The translations under genes and the position numbers were made by a program. A stretch of 64,000 bases of DNA. Source: Aurantiacibacter atlanticus (GTDB taxonomy: Bacteria > Pseudomonadota > Alphaproteobacteria > Sphingomonadales > Sphingomonadaceae). The stretch spans positions 1,364,001 through 1,428,000 of the forward strand of contig NZ_CP011310.1 in assembly GCF_001077815.2 (NCBI RefSeq). Direction: 5' to 3'. Below are positions 54,037 through 63,018 of this stretch, piece by piece; the stretch's first letter is position 1; the number at the start of each line of letters is the position of its first letter. The notes under the pieces are model-generated. The model worked only from the letters and a program-made list of their open reading frames with translations, was not told where the DNA came from and did no database searches.

Positions 54037-55416
54037 GTGGCACAAGACTGGATACCCGCAAACTGGAAGCAGGAACGCTTTACAGCAAAGCACCTGCCTG
54101 AATATCTGGACGCCGGCGCTCTGGCCGAGGCGACGGACACGCTGCAGGGATTTCCGCCGCTGGTCTTTGCCGGAGAAGCGCGCAAGCTGAAGGAAGAACT
54201 GGGCACCGTTGCCAAGGGTGAAGCTTTCTTGCTGCAAGGCGGTGATTGCGCAGAAAGTTTTGCCGAATTCAGCCCTAATAATATCCGCGATACGTTCCGC
54301 GTCATTCTGCAAATGGCCGCTGTCCTGACCTTTGCCAGCAAATTGCCTGTGGTGAAGGTGGGTCGCATGGCGGGCCAATTCGCCAAGCCGCGTAGTTCCG
54401 CGACAGAAACCAAGAATGGCATGGTTTTGCCGAGCTATTTCGGCGACAATATTAACGGCATTGAGTTTTCGCCGGCATCTCGGACCAATGATCCGCAGCG
54501 TATGTTGCGCGCCTATTCACAGGCGGCGGCCACGCTCAATTTGCTGCGCGCCTTTGCCGGCGGCGGTTATGCCAATTTGCGCGAAGTGCATCGCTGGACG
54601 CTCGATTTCATGGGACGCAGCCCCTGGGCAGAACAATATAAGTCCATCGCCGATCGCATTGGCGAAGCGCTGGATTTCATGGAGGCATGCGGGGTCGATA
54701 TAGAGGACCAGCCGCAGCTTAACACCGCCAGTTTCTATACCAGCCACGAAGCTTTGTTGCTGCCCTATGAAGAGGCGATGACGCGGCAGGATTCGCTTAC
54801 GGACGAATGGTATGATACCTCCGCCCATTTCCTGTGGATCGGCGATCGTACACGTTTCATCAACAGCGCCCATGTCGAATTCCTGCGCGGTGTGAACAAC
54901 CCCATCGGCGTGAAATGCGGGCCCAGCCTTGAACCTGATGCCCTGCTGCAGATGCTCGACGTGCTCAATCCTGCGCGCGTGCCAGGGCGGATCACGCTAA
55001 TTGGCCGCTTCGGCCACGAAAAAGTGGAGGCGGACCTGCCGCCACTGGTGCGTGCGGTAACGCGTGAAGGGCATCCGGTGGTTTGGAGCTGCGATCCAAT
55101 GCACGGTAACGTCATCAAGAGCGATAGCGGCTTCAAGACTCGCCCGTTCGACAGGATATTGGCCGAAGTGCGCGGGTTCTTTGCGGTCCACCGGGCAGAA
55201 GGTACGCATGCGGGCGGCATCCATCTGGAAATGACCGGACAGGATGTGACTGAATGCACAGGCGGCGCAGTGGCGATCACCGATGAAGGGCTTTCATCGC
55301 GTTATCACACGCATTGCGATCCGCGCCTGAACGCAGCGCAATCGCTGGAACTAGCGTTTCTCCTGGCCGAAATGCTCAACCTCGAATTGGGCGAAAGCCG
55401 CAGGGCTGCTGCCTGA
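54037..55416 (+). CDS. 3-deoxy-7-phosphoheptulonate synthase, class II
   Basis: The 459-residue protein is a class II DAHP synthase: '[14 protein letters not shown]', '[15 protein letters not shown]', '[13 protein letters not shown]' and '[15 protein letters not shown]'. It condenses PEP and erythrose-4-phosphate at the start of aromatic amino acid synthesis. I start at GTG 54037, which gives the family length; a longer frame to 53938 has no family sequence. Confidence 0.93.
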   Translation: MAQDWIPANWKQERFTAKHLPEYLDAGALAEATDTLQGFPPLVFAGEARKLKEELGTVAKGEAFLLQGGDCAESFAEFSPNNIRDTFRVILQMAAVLTFASKLPVVKVGRMAGQFAKPRSSATETKNGMVLPSYFGDNINGIEFSPASRTNDPQRMLRAYSQAAATLNLLRAFAGGGYANLREVHRWTLDFMGRSPWAEQYKSIADRIGEALDFMEACGVDIEDQPQLNTASFYTSHEALLLPYEEAMTRQDSLTDEWYDTSAHFLWIGDRTRFINSAHVEFLRGVNNPIGVKCGPSLEPDALLQMLDVLNPARVPGRITLIGRFGHEKVEADLPPLVRAVTREGHPVVWSCDPMHGNVIKSDSGFKTRPFDRILAEVRGFFAVHRAEGTHAGGIHLEMTGQDVTECTGGAVAITDEGLSSRYHTHCDPRLNAAQSLELAFLLAEMLNLELGESRRAAA

Positions 55417-55494
55417 CCCTCGTGGTTAACCAAGGGCTAACCCCTAGGTCAGCCTAAGTAAGCGCGTTACTCTATGTCTTTACCTTCCCGGTGA

Positions 55495-57327
55495 TTGAGG
55501 TTCTCGGGAAAGAAAGCTTTGCGACTTTTAAAAGATTGGCGTGATCCGCTGCTAGCCGGCGTGCTGTGGTCCATTATCGCCACGGGCACATTGGCATTAC
55601 GCAATGACATGGGTGCCGTGGTTCTGATCTGGTTTCCGATCGGCATAGCTGTCGCGGCGTTCCATTCGATCAGCCAGCGCCACTGGCCAAAGTTGATCGC
55701 TGTCCTGTTTATCGCGCATGTGCTAACCATCGGCGTCTATAGTGGCGATATTGCGCGCACTATTGCCTATGCGACGTCAAACATCATGGAAGCTGCCGTA
55801 TGCGCCGTGATCAACGTCCGGGTGCTGGGTTCGCGAACGGCTGTTCCGCGCCGGTTGAGGCACGTCATCGGTCTGTTTGGTGCCGCTGCTGCCAGCTGCC
55901 TTGTCGGTGCCATAATAGCCGCACCGTTCGAATCGCAAATCGGTTCAGTCAACTTCGCCAGATGGTTTATGAGCGGGATGCTTTCGATCCTGATTGTCAC
56001 TCCGCTCTCGCTTAAATTGCGCGCGGTGGTTAAGCGCACTCTGTCGGGCAAGCGCTTCATTCTGGATCGCGAGCTTGTGCTTGCCTTGGCGGCCTGTGCC
56101 GCGTTGGCGATAATTGCGCTTCAGGCCGAACGGGTTACGCTGATGCCGCTGCTCATCGCTGCGATGGTCGCCATGGCGGTGCGCTACGGCCATTCCGCCA
56201 TCGCCATGACCATGCTCACCTATACGGCTGTGGCAATGGTCTTCAGCATTGGCGGAGACAGTCCGGCGCCCTTCTTGAAGGCCGATATCCCGCAGGCGAC
56301 GCAAGTCTTGCAAAGCTGGATGTTAACCCTGCTGGCAACGGCGCTGCCCGTCTCTGCTGTGCTGCTGAAGCGGGATGAAATGCAGGCTGAGCTGGTGCAC
56401 GCCAATGCCGATCTGCACGATAATCTGATGCTGTTGAATCTTGCCGAACAGCTGACCGGTCTTGGCCGCTGGCGGCTGGATTTGGTGACGCGAGAGCAAC
56501 ATTGGTCAAAACGTATGTACAGGCTGTGCAATATGCCCGTCGATCTGCCATCCGATCCGGGTGATGTACGCAGCTATCTTCCCGAAGATGGGGAGGGGTT
56601 GTTCAGCCAGTATCGATTGCACAAGAAAACGCGCGATCCTTATAGTTTCGATTATATCATACCTCTGGACAATGGCGCCGAAAGGGTCCTGCGCCTCTCC
56701 GTGCTGAATGAATTTGACGATGATGGACGCCGCATCGCCATCTTCGTTGTTGCGATGGACGTGACAGAGCAGATAGAGCGGGAACAGGCACTGGATTTCG
56801 AGCGTGGGCAGGCAGTGCGTTCTGCGGCGGAAGCGCACAAGCTGGCCAATACAGATTCGCTTACGGGTCTGCTCAACCGGCGTTCCACCTTTGCCCGGCT
56901 CGATGCCATGCTGGATGTTGCGCAAAGCTGCAATTCGCCGCTGTCCGCAATCATGTTTGACATCGACCACTTCAAGAATGTCAACGATACCTATGGCCAT
57001 CAGACCGGTGATGCTGTCATTCGCCAGATAGCAGAGCTTGCCCGCAAGCAGGCCCGTCAGGGAGATCTGGTAGGGCGGATAGGCGGCGAGGAATTTGTCT
57101 GGTTGCTGCCCCAGCTCGATGTCGCTCATGCACGCAAGCTTGCCGAACGGCTCCGCCAGGCAGTGGAGGTCGGCGTCCAGGGTTCATCCCTGCCCAAGGT
57201 CACGATAAGCGTGGGGCTGGCCCATTACCGCTGGGGCGATAGTCAGAGCGAATTGCTCGAACGTGCTGATCGCGCACTTTACGAAGCCAAGAAAGGGGGC
57301 CGCAACACGGTGCGACGCGCCGCCTGA
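55495..57327 (+). CDS. MASE1-PAS-GGDEF diguanylate cyclase
   Basis: The 610-residue protein starts at TTG 55495 (an alternative TTG lies at 55519). The first 290 residues are a MASE1-like multi-pass membrane sensor, then a PAS-like region (about 305-425), and a C-terminal GGDEF domain with GGEEF at 530-534. The allosteric I-site R-x-x-D (521-524) is present five residues before it, so c-di-GMP product inhibition is expected. It makes c-di-GMP from GTP in response to an unknown envelope signal. Confidence 0.9.
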   Translation: MRFSGKKALRLLKDWRDPLLAGVLWSIIATGTLALRNDMGAVVLIWFPIGIAVAAFHSISQRHWPKLIAVLFIAHVLTIGVYSGDIARTIAYATSNIMEAAVCAVINVRVLGSRTAVPRRLRHVIGLFGAAAASCLVGAIIAAPFESQIGSVNFARWFMSGMLSILIVTPLSLKLRAVVKRTLSGKRFILDRELVLALAACAALAIIALQAERVTLMPLLIAAMVAMAVRYGHSAIAMTMLTYTAVAMVFSIGGDSPAPFLKADIPQATQVLQSWMLTLLATALPVSAVLLKRDEMQAELVHANADLHDNLMLLNLAEQLTGLGRWRLDLVTREQHWSKRMYRLCNMPVDLPSDPGDVRSYLPEDGEGLFSQYRLHKKTRDPYSFDYIIPLDNGAERVLRLSVLNEFDDDGRRIAIFVVAMDVTEQIEREQALDFERGQAVRSAAEAHKLANTDSLTGLLNRRSTFARLDAMLDVAQSCNSPLSAIMFDIDHFKNVNDTYGHQTGDAVIRQIAELARKQARQGDLVGRIGGEEFVWLLPQLDVAHARKLAERLRQAVEVGVQGSSLPKVTISVGLAHYRWGDSQSELLERADRALYEAKKGGRNTVRRAA

Positions 57328-57428
57328 CGCTAAATGCGGAACACAGACAAAGGCACGGGGTTTCAATAGGCAAGCGACTTCGCCATTATGGCAAGAAAAC
57401 GGATAGTGATTGCCGACAGGAGAGGGCG

Positions 57429-58688
57429 TTGCCCCAGGCCAGACCCAGCCAAAGCTCAGCAGAAGATGCCCCGCTTGCCGTGCGTTTCCGCAACACGCGG
57501 CAGCTGACCGAAAGTCTGCTTGGCCATTTGAGCGAGGCGGATGCCACCGTACAATCCATGGAAGATGCCTCGCCCGCCAAATGGCATGCGGCGCATACGA
57601 CATGGTTTTGGGAAACCTTTCTGCTGCGCGACTTTGTGCCGGATTATACTTTGTTTGACGAGCAATTCCCGTTTCTCTTCAATTCCTATTACGAATCGGA
57701 AGGCGAACGGATTGCCCGGGACAATCGTGGCTTGATGACGCGGCCCACGTTGGCAGAAGTGATGAATTGGCGTGCGCATGTGAATGAAGCGATGGATCGA
57801 TTGCTTGATGATCCGGCCAACGCCGATCTCATCGCACTGGGCATTGCGCATGAACAGCAGCATATCGAATTACTTCTCACCGATATTAAGCATGCTTTCT
57901 GCAAAAATCCTATCGGCCCTTCAATGTGGGATGCGCAGCCTGCCCGGTCTTCCGTGCAGGGCAATGGCTGGCTTGCACATCCCGGCGGTATAGCGCGTGT
58001 CGGCCATCAGTCAGATGGCTTTGCCTTCGATAATGAAGGACCTGTCCACCGCGTTTTGCTGGAACCATTTGCCTTGGCGCGGCGGCTGGTGACCAATGGT
58101 GAATGGGCGCAGTTTATTGCCGATGGCGGTTACAAAGACCATCGCCTGTGGCTTTCTGACGGATGGGCATGGATTAACAGGCGCAACATTACCGCGCCGC
58201 TCTACTGGCGCGATGGCAAACATTTTACGCATTGCGGCTGGCAGGAGCGCGATCCCGATGCCCCTGTTGCGCATATTTCCTATTATGAGGCGGATGCCTT
58301 CGCAAGCTGGGCAGGTGCCCGCCTGCCGACCGAGTTTGAATGGGAAGCCATAGCGCGCGGACAGGATAGCCCGGGCTTTTGTGCCGCTGCGGGAAATCAG
58401 CTCGATCCTGATGGGAACCCCGCGCAGCCCCCGCTCCCCATGGGCACGGAGGAGCTTTACGGCGATGTCTGGCAATTCACCCGCTCGACCTATTTGCCTT
58501 ATCCGCGATTTGTACCGGCGGCTGGCGCGGTGGGCGAATATAACGGCAAGTTCATGGCCGGGCAGTGGGTGCTGAAAGGCGCAAGCTGTGCCACTGTGCG
58601 CGGCCATTCGCGGGCCAGCTATCGCAATTTCTTCTATCCGCAACAGCGCTGGCAGTTTACCGGACTGCGCCTCGCCAAGGATTTATGA
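57429..58688 (+). CDS. egtB: Ergothioneine biosynthesis protein EgtB
   Basis: The 419-residue protein has an N-terminal DinB-like domain with iron ligands (His53 or His56, then HEQQH, His141 and His145) and a C-terminal formylglycine-generating-like sulfatase-modifying domain ('NGEWAQFIADGGYKDHRLWLSDGWAW'). EgtB joins hercynine and a thiol with oxygen to form a sulfoxide. The TTG start follows AGGAGAGG. It is coupled to egtD (ATGA, 58685). Confidence 0.95.
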   Translation: MPQARPSQSSAEDAPLAVRFRNTRQLTESLLGHLSEADATVQSMEDASPAKWHAAHTTWFWETFLLRDFVPDYTLFDEQFPFLFNSYYESEGERIARDNRGLMTRPTLAEVMNWRAHVNEAMDRLLDDPANADLIALGIAHEQQHIELLLTDIKHAFCKNPIGPSMWDAQPARSSVQGNGWLAHPGGIARVGHQSDGFAFDNEGPVHRVLLEPFALARRLVTNGEWAQFIADGGYKDHRLWLSDGWAWINRRNITAPLYWRDGKHFTHCGWQERDPDAPVAHISYYEADAFASWAGARLPTEFEWEAIARGQDSPGFCAAAGNQLDPDGNPAQPPLPMGTEELYGDVWQFTRSTYLPYPRFVPAAGAVGEYNGKFMAGQWVLKGASCATVRGHSRASYRNFFYPQQRWQFTGLRLAKDL

Positions 58689-59674
58689 TGACCAATGCCA
58701 AGGAAATTCGTCTCGTCGATCTGGATGACGATGGTGTCGACCGTGCGTTTCGCGCCGATGTGCTGACCGGGCTGGCGCAGGGGCAAAAGGCGATTCCTGC
58801 CCGCTGGTTTTATGATGAACGCGGCTCCGCCCTGTTCGAGGATATAACCGGTGTCAGCGAATATTATCCCACCCGATCCGAAACCGAAATCCTGGAATCA
58901 CGCGGGGCAGAATTTGCAGAGCTTATCGGGCCGGGGCGGGCCGTGGTGGAATTTGGTTCTGGCTCTTCGGTAAAGACGCCGCTGCTGCTTTCCGCCATCA
59001 AGCCTGACGCGTATGTTCCGCTCGATATTTCGGGTGATTTTCTTCGCGCTGCGGCCGCCGATCTCTCGGCGAAATTTCCCCACCTGTCAGTCTATCCCGT
59101 CGAAGCAGATTTTACCAAGAAGGTTGAATTGCCAGCAGAGGTAGCAAGTACCCCCAAGCTCGGCTTCTTCCCCGGTTCCACGATCGGCAATATGGTCCCG
59201 CGGACCGCGGTCGATCTGCTGCGGGAGATGCGCAAGACGCTGGGGGATGGGGCCATGCTGCTCATCGGGATGGACCTCATCAAGGATACAGACGTTCTTG
59301 AAGCTGCATATGATGATGCGCAGGGCGTGACGGCGGCCTTCAACCTCAATCTGCTTGAACGGATCAATCGTGAACTGTCGGGCACTATCCCCGTTGAAAA
59401 ATTCCGCCATGAAGCGCGTTGGGTCGATATCTTTGCGCGCATAGAAATGCACCTCGTGGCGCAGGAAGATGTCAGTTTCACCGTCTCGGGCAGGGAATTT
59501 GCGATGCAGGCGGGGGAAACGATCCACACTGAGAACAGCCATAAATTCAGCAAGCGCAGTTCCAACACCCTGCTGCTGGCGGGTCACTGGACGCCGGTTG
59601 AACACTGGACCGATGCAAGGCGCCGCTTCTCACTCATCCTCGCCAATGCCAGCATTCCGCGCAGCGCCCCGTGA
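58685..59674 (+). CDS. egtD: L-histidine N-alpha-methyltransferase EgtD
   Basis: The 329-residue protein is EgtD: 'FYDERGSALFEDITGVSEYYPTRSE', SAM loop 'VVEFGSGSSVKTPLLL', 'YVPLDISGDFLRAAAADL', and 'LGFFPGSTIGN'. It trimethylates histidine to hercynine, the first ergothioneine step. It overlaps egtB by 4 bp. No egtA, egtC or egtE is in the window. Confidence 0.96.
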   Translation: MMTNAKEIRLVDLDDDGVDRAFRADVLTGLAQGQKAIPARWFYDERGSALFEDITGVSEYYPTRSETEILESRGAEFAELIGPGRAVVEFGSGSSVKTPLLLSAIKPDAYVPLDISGDFLRAAAADLSAKFPHLSVYPVEADFTKKVELPAEVASTPKLGFFPGSTIGNMVPRTAVDLLREMRKTLGDGAMLLIGMDLIKDTDVLEAAYDDAQGVTAAFNLNLLERINRELSGTIPVEKFRHEARWVDIFARIEMHLVAQEDVSFTVSGREFAMQAGETIHTENSHKFSKRSSNTLLLAGHWTPVEHWTDARRRFSLILANASIPRSAP

Positions 59675-59744
59675 TCCACGCCTAAGAAGCGATGTGGCGC
59701 ACAGGTGCATCGCAATGCCTGAAAAGCTGACTATATAGCCACCC

Positions 59745-60434
59745 ATGGACTTCGCACCGATTTGGGAACAGCTGGCGCATTCGATCCGCGAGATCCCGCG
59801 CTCCGGCCTTCTGTTCACCGCGCTTGTAGCGATGATCGCAGGTGTGGTCGGTTCCGTTCTCTTGCGCCATATGCCGCGTCTGGGGCGTCTCCTGCGTCTT
59901 GGTAGCACACTGGCGCTTGTGGCCGTCCTGGTGCTGGTGGTGTTGCAACTTTCGCGCCTCGACCCGCGCTTTTCACTGGCGGTTCCCGAAATTGGCCTGC
60001 CCGAACAATTGGTGGTGGGCGAAGAAACGCGCATCCCGATGCATATTGACGGGCATTATTGGCTGGAGGCCGAGATCAACGGCCACCGCGCTGCATTTCT
60101 GGTAGATACCGGCGCGACATTGACCGCTGTTTCACAGGCCACTGCCGATGCCGCCGGGCTTGAGGAGCGCAATGGCAGCCTGCCGATCCGCTTGCAGACA
60201 GCCAATGGCGCTGTGGCGGCCTATATGACCAACATTGAAGAATTGCGTTTCGGCAATGTCGCTGCACGCGGGCTTGATGCCGTCATCGCACCGGGGCTGG
60301 GTGATACCAATGTGATCGGCATGAATTTGCTATCGCGTCTCGCATCGGTGCGTATCGAACAGGAAGAACTCATCCTCACACCTAACAACCCGCAGCCTGA
60401 TCTGGATGCTGCTTCAAGCGAATCAGAGGTCTAG
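59745..60434 (+). CDS. Retropepsin-like aspartic protease (TIGR02281 clan AA)
   Basis: The 229-residue protein has a transmembrane segment or two near the N-terminus and a retropepsin-like domain with the catalytic 'LVDTGATLTAVS' (DTGA) and a flap-like 'NGAVAAYMTNIEELRFGNVAARGLDAVI', ending 'NVIGMNLLSRL'. Members act as membrane-bound, single-domain proteases that must dimerise. Target unknown. Confidence 0.85.
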   Translation: MDFAPIWEQLAHSIREIPRSGLLFTALVAMIAGVVGSVLLRHMPRLGRLLRLGSTLALVAVLVLVVLQLSRLDPRFSLAVPEIGLPEQLVVGEETRIPMHIDGHYWLEAEINGHRAAFLVDTGATLTAVSQATADAAGLEERNGSLPIRLQTANGAVAAYMTNIEELRFGNVAARGLDAVIAPGLGDTNVIGMNLLSRLASVRIEQEELILTPNNPQPDLDAASSESEV

Positions 60435-60473
60435 GGTTTTGCATTTGCGTGGCGGCTGGGGCAGGGCGATGCA

Positions 60474-61727
60474 ATGATCCGCCGCGCTCTTACCAATACC
60501 GGATGGCTGATGGGCGCACGGGGCATCAATGCGGTCCTCAGCCTTGTCTATCTGGCTTTGGCGACCCGCGTATTGGGGCTGGACCGCTTTGGTCAGTTCG
60601 TGATTGCCTTCACCTTTGCCCAACTGATTGTGGGCTTTGCCAGTTTCCAGACATGGCAGACGGTGATCCGCTGGGGACAGGCGGAGGATGACCGCAAGAC
60701 CGCGACCGGTTTTGCGCTAGCGCTGGATGCGCTAACGATTACTGTCGGCACGATAGCAGCGGCACTGCTGCTGTATTTTGCCGGTGACTGGCTGCCGATC
60801 CCGCGTCCGCAGCGGCTTGCCACCTTTATCTTCACTGTGGTTTCACTGCTGTCGATCCGGTCGACCCCCACGGGGCTGTTAAGGCTGCATGATCGCTTTG
60901 CCCGCGCTGCCGCCGCCGATGCCACCACCAGTACCGTGCGCGTGCTTGGTGCAATTTTCATCGCCATAGTCACGCCCAGTATCCAGTCTTTCCTGATTGT
61001 GTGGAGCCTTGCAGAGCTTGCGACTGCGGCAATGTACTGGCGCATGGCGGCGCGTACAGAGCCTATTGCCTGGCGCCGCATCAGCCTGACCCGCCTCCCG
61101 CGTGAGCAGGAGGGGGCGTGGAAATTCGTGATCGGTACAAGCCTCACCGGCACGCTATCGGTCGCCAGTCGGCAATTGCTGGTGTTGCTGGTTGGCGGGC
61201 TGGGCGGTCCGGCATTGGCGGGCATCTATCGCGTGGCCGCGCAATTGGGTGAAGGTCTGCTCAAACTGGCGCAGGCTGTGCTCCGCGCAGTCTATCCGGA
61301 ACTGGTGCGCGATCCGGATCAGGCGAGAGCCATCGTCAGCCGTATTACAGGTATCGCAATTATCACCGGCATTATCGTGGTGGTTCTGGCACTGCTCGCA
61401 GCCGAATGGGTCATCATCGCCATTGCCGGCACAGCCTTTCTTGCAGCCTATTGGCCGATGGTGCTGCTTAGCGCGGCAGCTGCGCTGGAATTGGCAGGCG
61501 CAAGCCTGGAAGCATTGCTGGTCGCGCGAGGGCGGGCGATCACCAATTTTCTGCTGCGCGGCATTCCCACTGCTATCGGCCTTGCGTCACTGCCCTGGAT
61601 GGTAGAACGCATGGGCGTGATCGGCGCGGCCGTGATCGTCCTTGCGACAAGCTGCGTTAGCGTTGCGGGTTTTGTCCTGATGACGCGGGAGCGTGGAGTG
61701 GGCGAGAAGCCGCCGGGCGCCGCCTGA
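60474..61727 (+). CDS. Polysaccharide flippase (MATE/Wzx-like)
   Basis: The 417-residue protein has about twelve hydrophobic helices of the oligosaccharide flippase/LPS biosynthesis family: 'MIRRALTNTGWLMGARGINAVLSLVYLALATRVLGLDRFGQF' at the N-terminus. It probably moves lipid-linked sugars across the inner membrane. No polysaccharide synthesis genes adjoin it; the GT4 gene at 19.8 kb is distant. Confidence 0.85.
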   Translation: MIRRALTNTGWLMGARGINAVLSLVYLALATRVLGLDRFGQFVIAFTFAQLIVGFASFQTWQTVIRWGQAEDDRKTATGFALALDALTITVGTIAAALLLYFAGDWLPIPRPQRLATFIFTVVSLLSIRSTPTGLLRLHDRFARAAAADATTSTVRVLGAIFIAIVTPSIQSFLIVWSLAELATAAMYWRMAARTEPIAWRRISLTRLPREQEGAWKFVIGTSLTGTLSVASRQLLVLLVGGLGGPALAGIYRVAAQLGEGLLKLAQAVLRAVYPELVRDPDQARAIVSRITGIAIITGIIVVVLALLAAEWVIIAIAGTAFLAAYWPMVLLSAAAALELAGASLEALLVARGRAITNFLLRGIPTAIGLASLPWMVERMGVIGAAVIVLATSCVSVAGFVLMTRERGVGEKPPGAA

Positions 61728-61757
61728 CGGTAAATGCCTGGACTGGCGCAAGAGCGC

Positions 61758-61832
61758 TGGCTGGGGTGGCAGGGATCGAACCTGCGAATGCCGATACCAA
61801 AAACCGGTGCCTTACCACTTGGCTACACCCCA
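61758..61832 (-). tRNA. tRNA-Gln (anticodon TTG)
   Basis: The reverse complement folds as a tRNA: acceptor TGGGGTG/CACCCCA, D-loop GTGGTAAGG, anticodon stem-loop CCGGT-TTTTGGT-ATCGG (anticodon TTG, reads CAA) and T-loop GTTCGATCC. The 3' CCA is encoded (61758-61760). Confidence 0.97.
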
Positions 61833-61899
61833 GCAGCACGGCGCTCATATAGCGGCCTCGACGCGAGGCGCAAGCGCAGCGCGGCAGTGTTTGGAAAAG

Positions 61900-62766
61900 T
61901 CAGGCGGGCTTGCGCACAGGTTCGAACAGGCTGCGATCTTCCACTGCATCGAAATCGGCGGCAGAGTGGCGTTCGGCCATGGCCCCTGTATTCACCAACC
62001 GCCCGCGTATCGCGCCCGGACGTACATCGATTCCTTTTATCCAGCGGCCCACATGCTCATATTCTTCATGGAGCGAGAGAAAAGTGGAGGCATCGCTATA
62101 ACCACCATACCACAGTGCGCCGAACCACGGATAGGCCGCGATATCGGCAATGCTGAGATCATCGCCCGCGAGGTAGCGAGAACCTTCGAGCCGATTGTTC
62201 GCAACCGAGAATATCCGCTTGGTTTCCATCGTATATCGGTTGATTGGATATTCGTATTTTTCCGGTGCATATTCGTAAAAATGGCCAAAGCCGCCGCCAA
62301 TAAATGGCGCTGTACCCATCTGCCAGTTGAGCCAGCTCAACACCTCTGCACGTGCTGCGCCGCCCGACGGCAGGAGGTAATCGAATTTCTCCGCAAGGTG
62401 CTGCAAGATCGCGCCGCTTTCAAAAATGCGGAACGGTGTTTCACCCGAACGATCGAGCAGGGCAGGAATCTTGCCATTGGGATTGAGCGCGGTGAAACCC
62501 GATCCGAATTGGTCGCCTTCGCTGATGTCGATTTTCCATGCATCATATTCGGCCTCCGAAAAACCTGCTTCCAGCAATTCTTCGAACATGATGGTGACCT
62601 TCACCCCATTGGGCGTACCCAGTGAATACAGCTGAAAAGGATGCTCACCCGCGAGTAGTTCAGTATCGTGCCGTGCACCTGCAACTGGGCGGTTGATACT
62701 GGCGAACTGGCCACCGCTTTCAGTATTCTTCCAGACTTTGGGCGGGGTGTAGGTTGGGTCGGCCAT
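61900..62766 (-). CDS. yghU: Glutathione S-transferase family, YghU-like
   Basis: The 288-residue protein has an N-terminal extension ('YTPPKVWKNTESGGQFASIN') before a thioredoxin-like GST domain ('GTPNGVKVTIMFEELLEAG', 'NPNGKIPALLDRSGETPFRIFESGAILQHLA'), matching YghU. YghU has glutathionyl-disulfide reductase activity. The start is ATG 62766, preceded by AGGAG; a longer frame to 62811 is less likely. Confidence 0.9.
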   Translation of the reverse strand: MADPTYTPPKVWKNTESGGQFASINRPVAGARHDTELLAGEHPFQLYSLGTPNGVKVTIMFEELLEAGFSEAEYDAWKIDISEGDQFGSGFTALNPNGKIPALLDRSGETPFRIFESGAILQHLAEKFDYLLPSGGAARAEVLSWLNWQMGTAPFIGGGFGHFYEYAPEKYEYPINRYTMETKRIFSVANNRLEGSRYLAGDDLSIADIAAYPWFGALWYGGYSDASTFLSLHEEYEHVGRWIKGIDVRPGAIRGRLVNTGAMAERHSAADFDAVEDRSLFEPVRKPA

Positions 62767-63018
62767 TGCGGTGCTCCTGAATAAAGTGTTGCGCGAAAGG
62801 TGGCGGCACATCCCGCGTGTAACAAGGCAAGCAATTCTTTTGGCGAATAGAACCTCGCTTTGCCAAGCACGTTTTCGCCATTCCGGCGGGGATGGCGGCG
62901 AGTGGCGCAGAGGCCGGCGATCGCAGGCAGTAGCCGGGGAGGACGGGCAGGCGTGACTTCGCCCCGACGCTCGTCTATCCGGTCACAGTCGTAACCTTTT
63001 TTATTCGAGGATTGTCCC

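Noticed and set aside
55417..55436. Palindrome TGGTTAACCA as a terminator after DAHP synthase
   Set aside because: The stem is short and no T tract follows on the plus strand.
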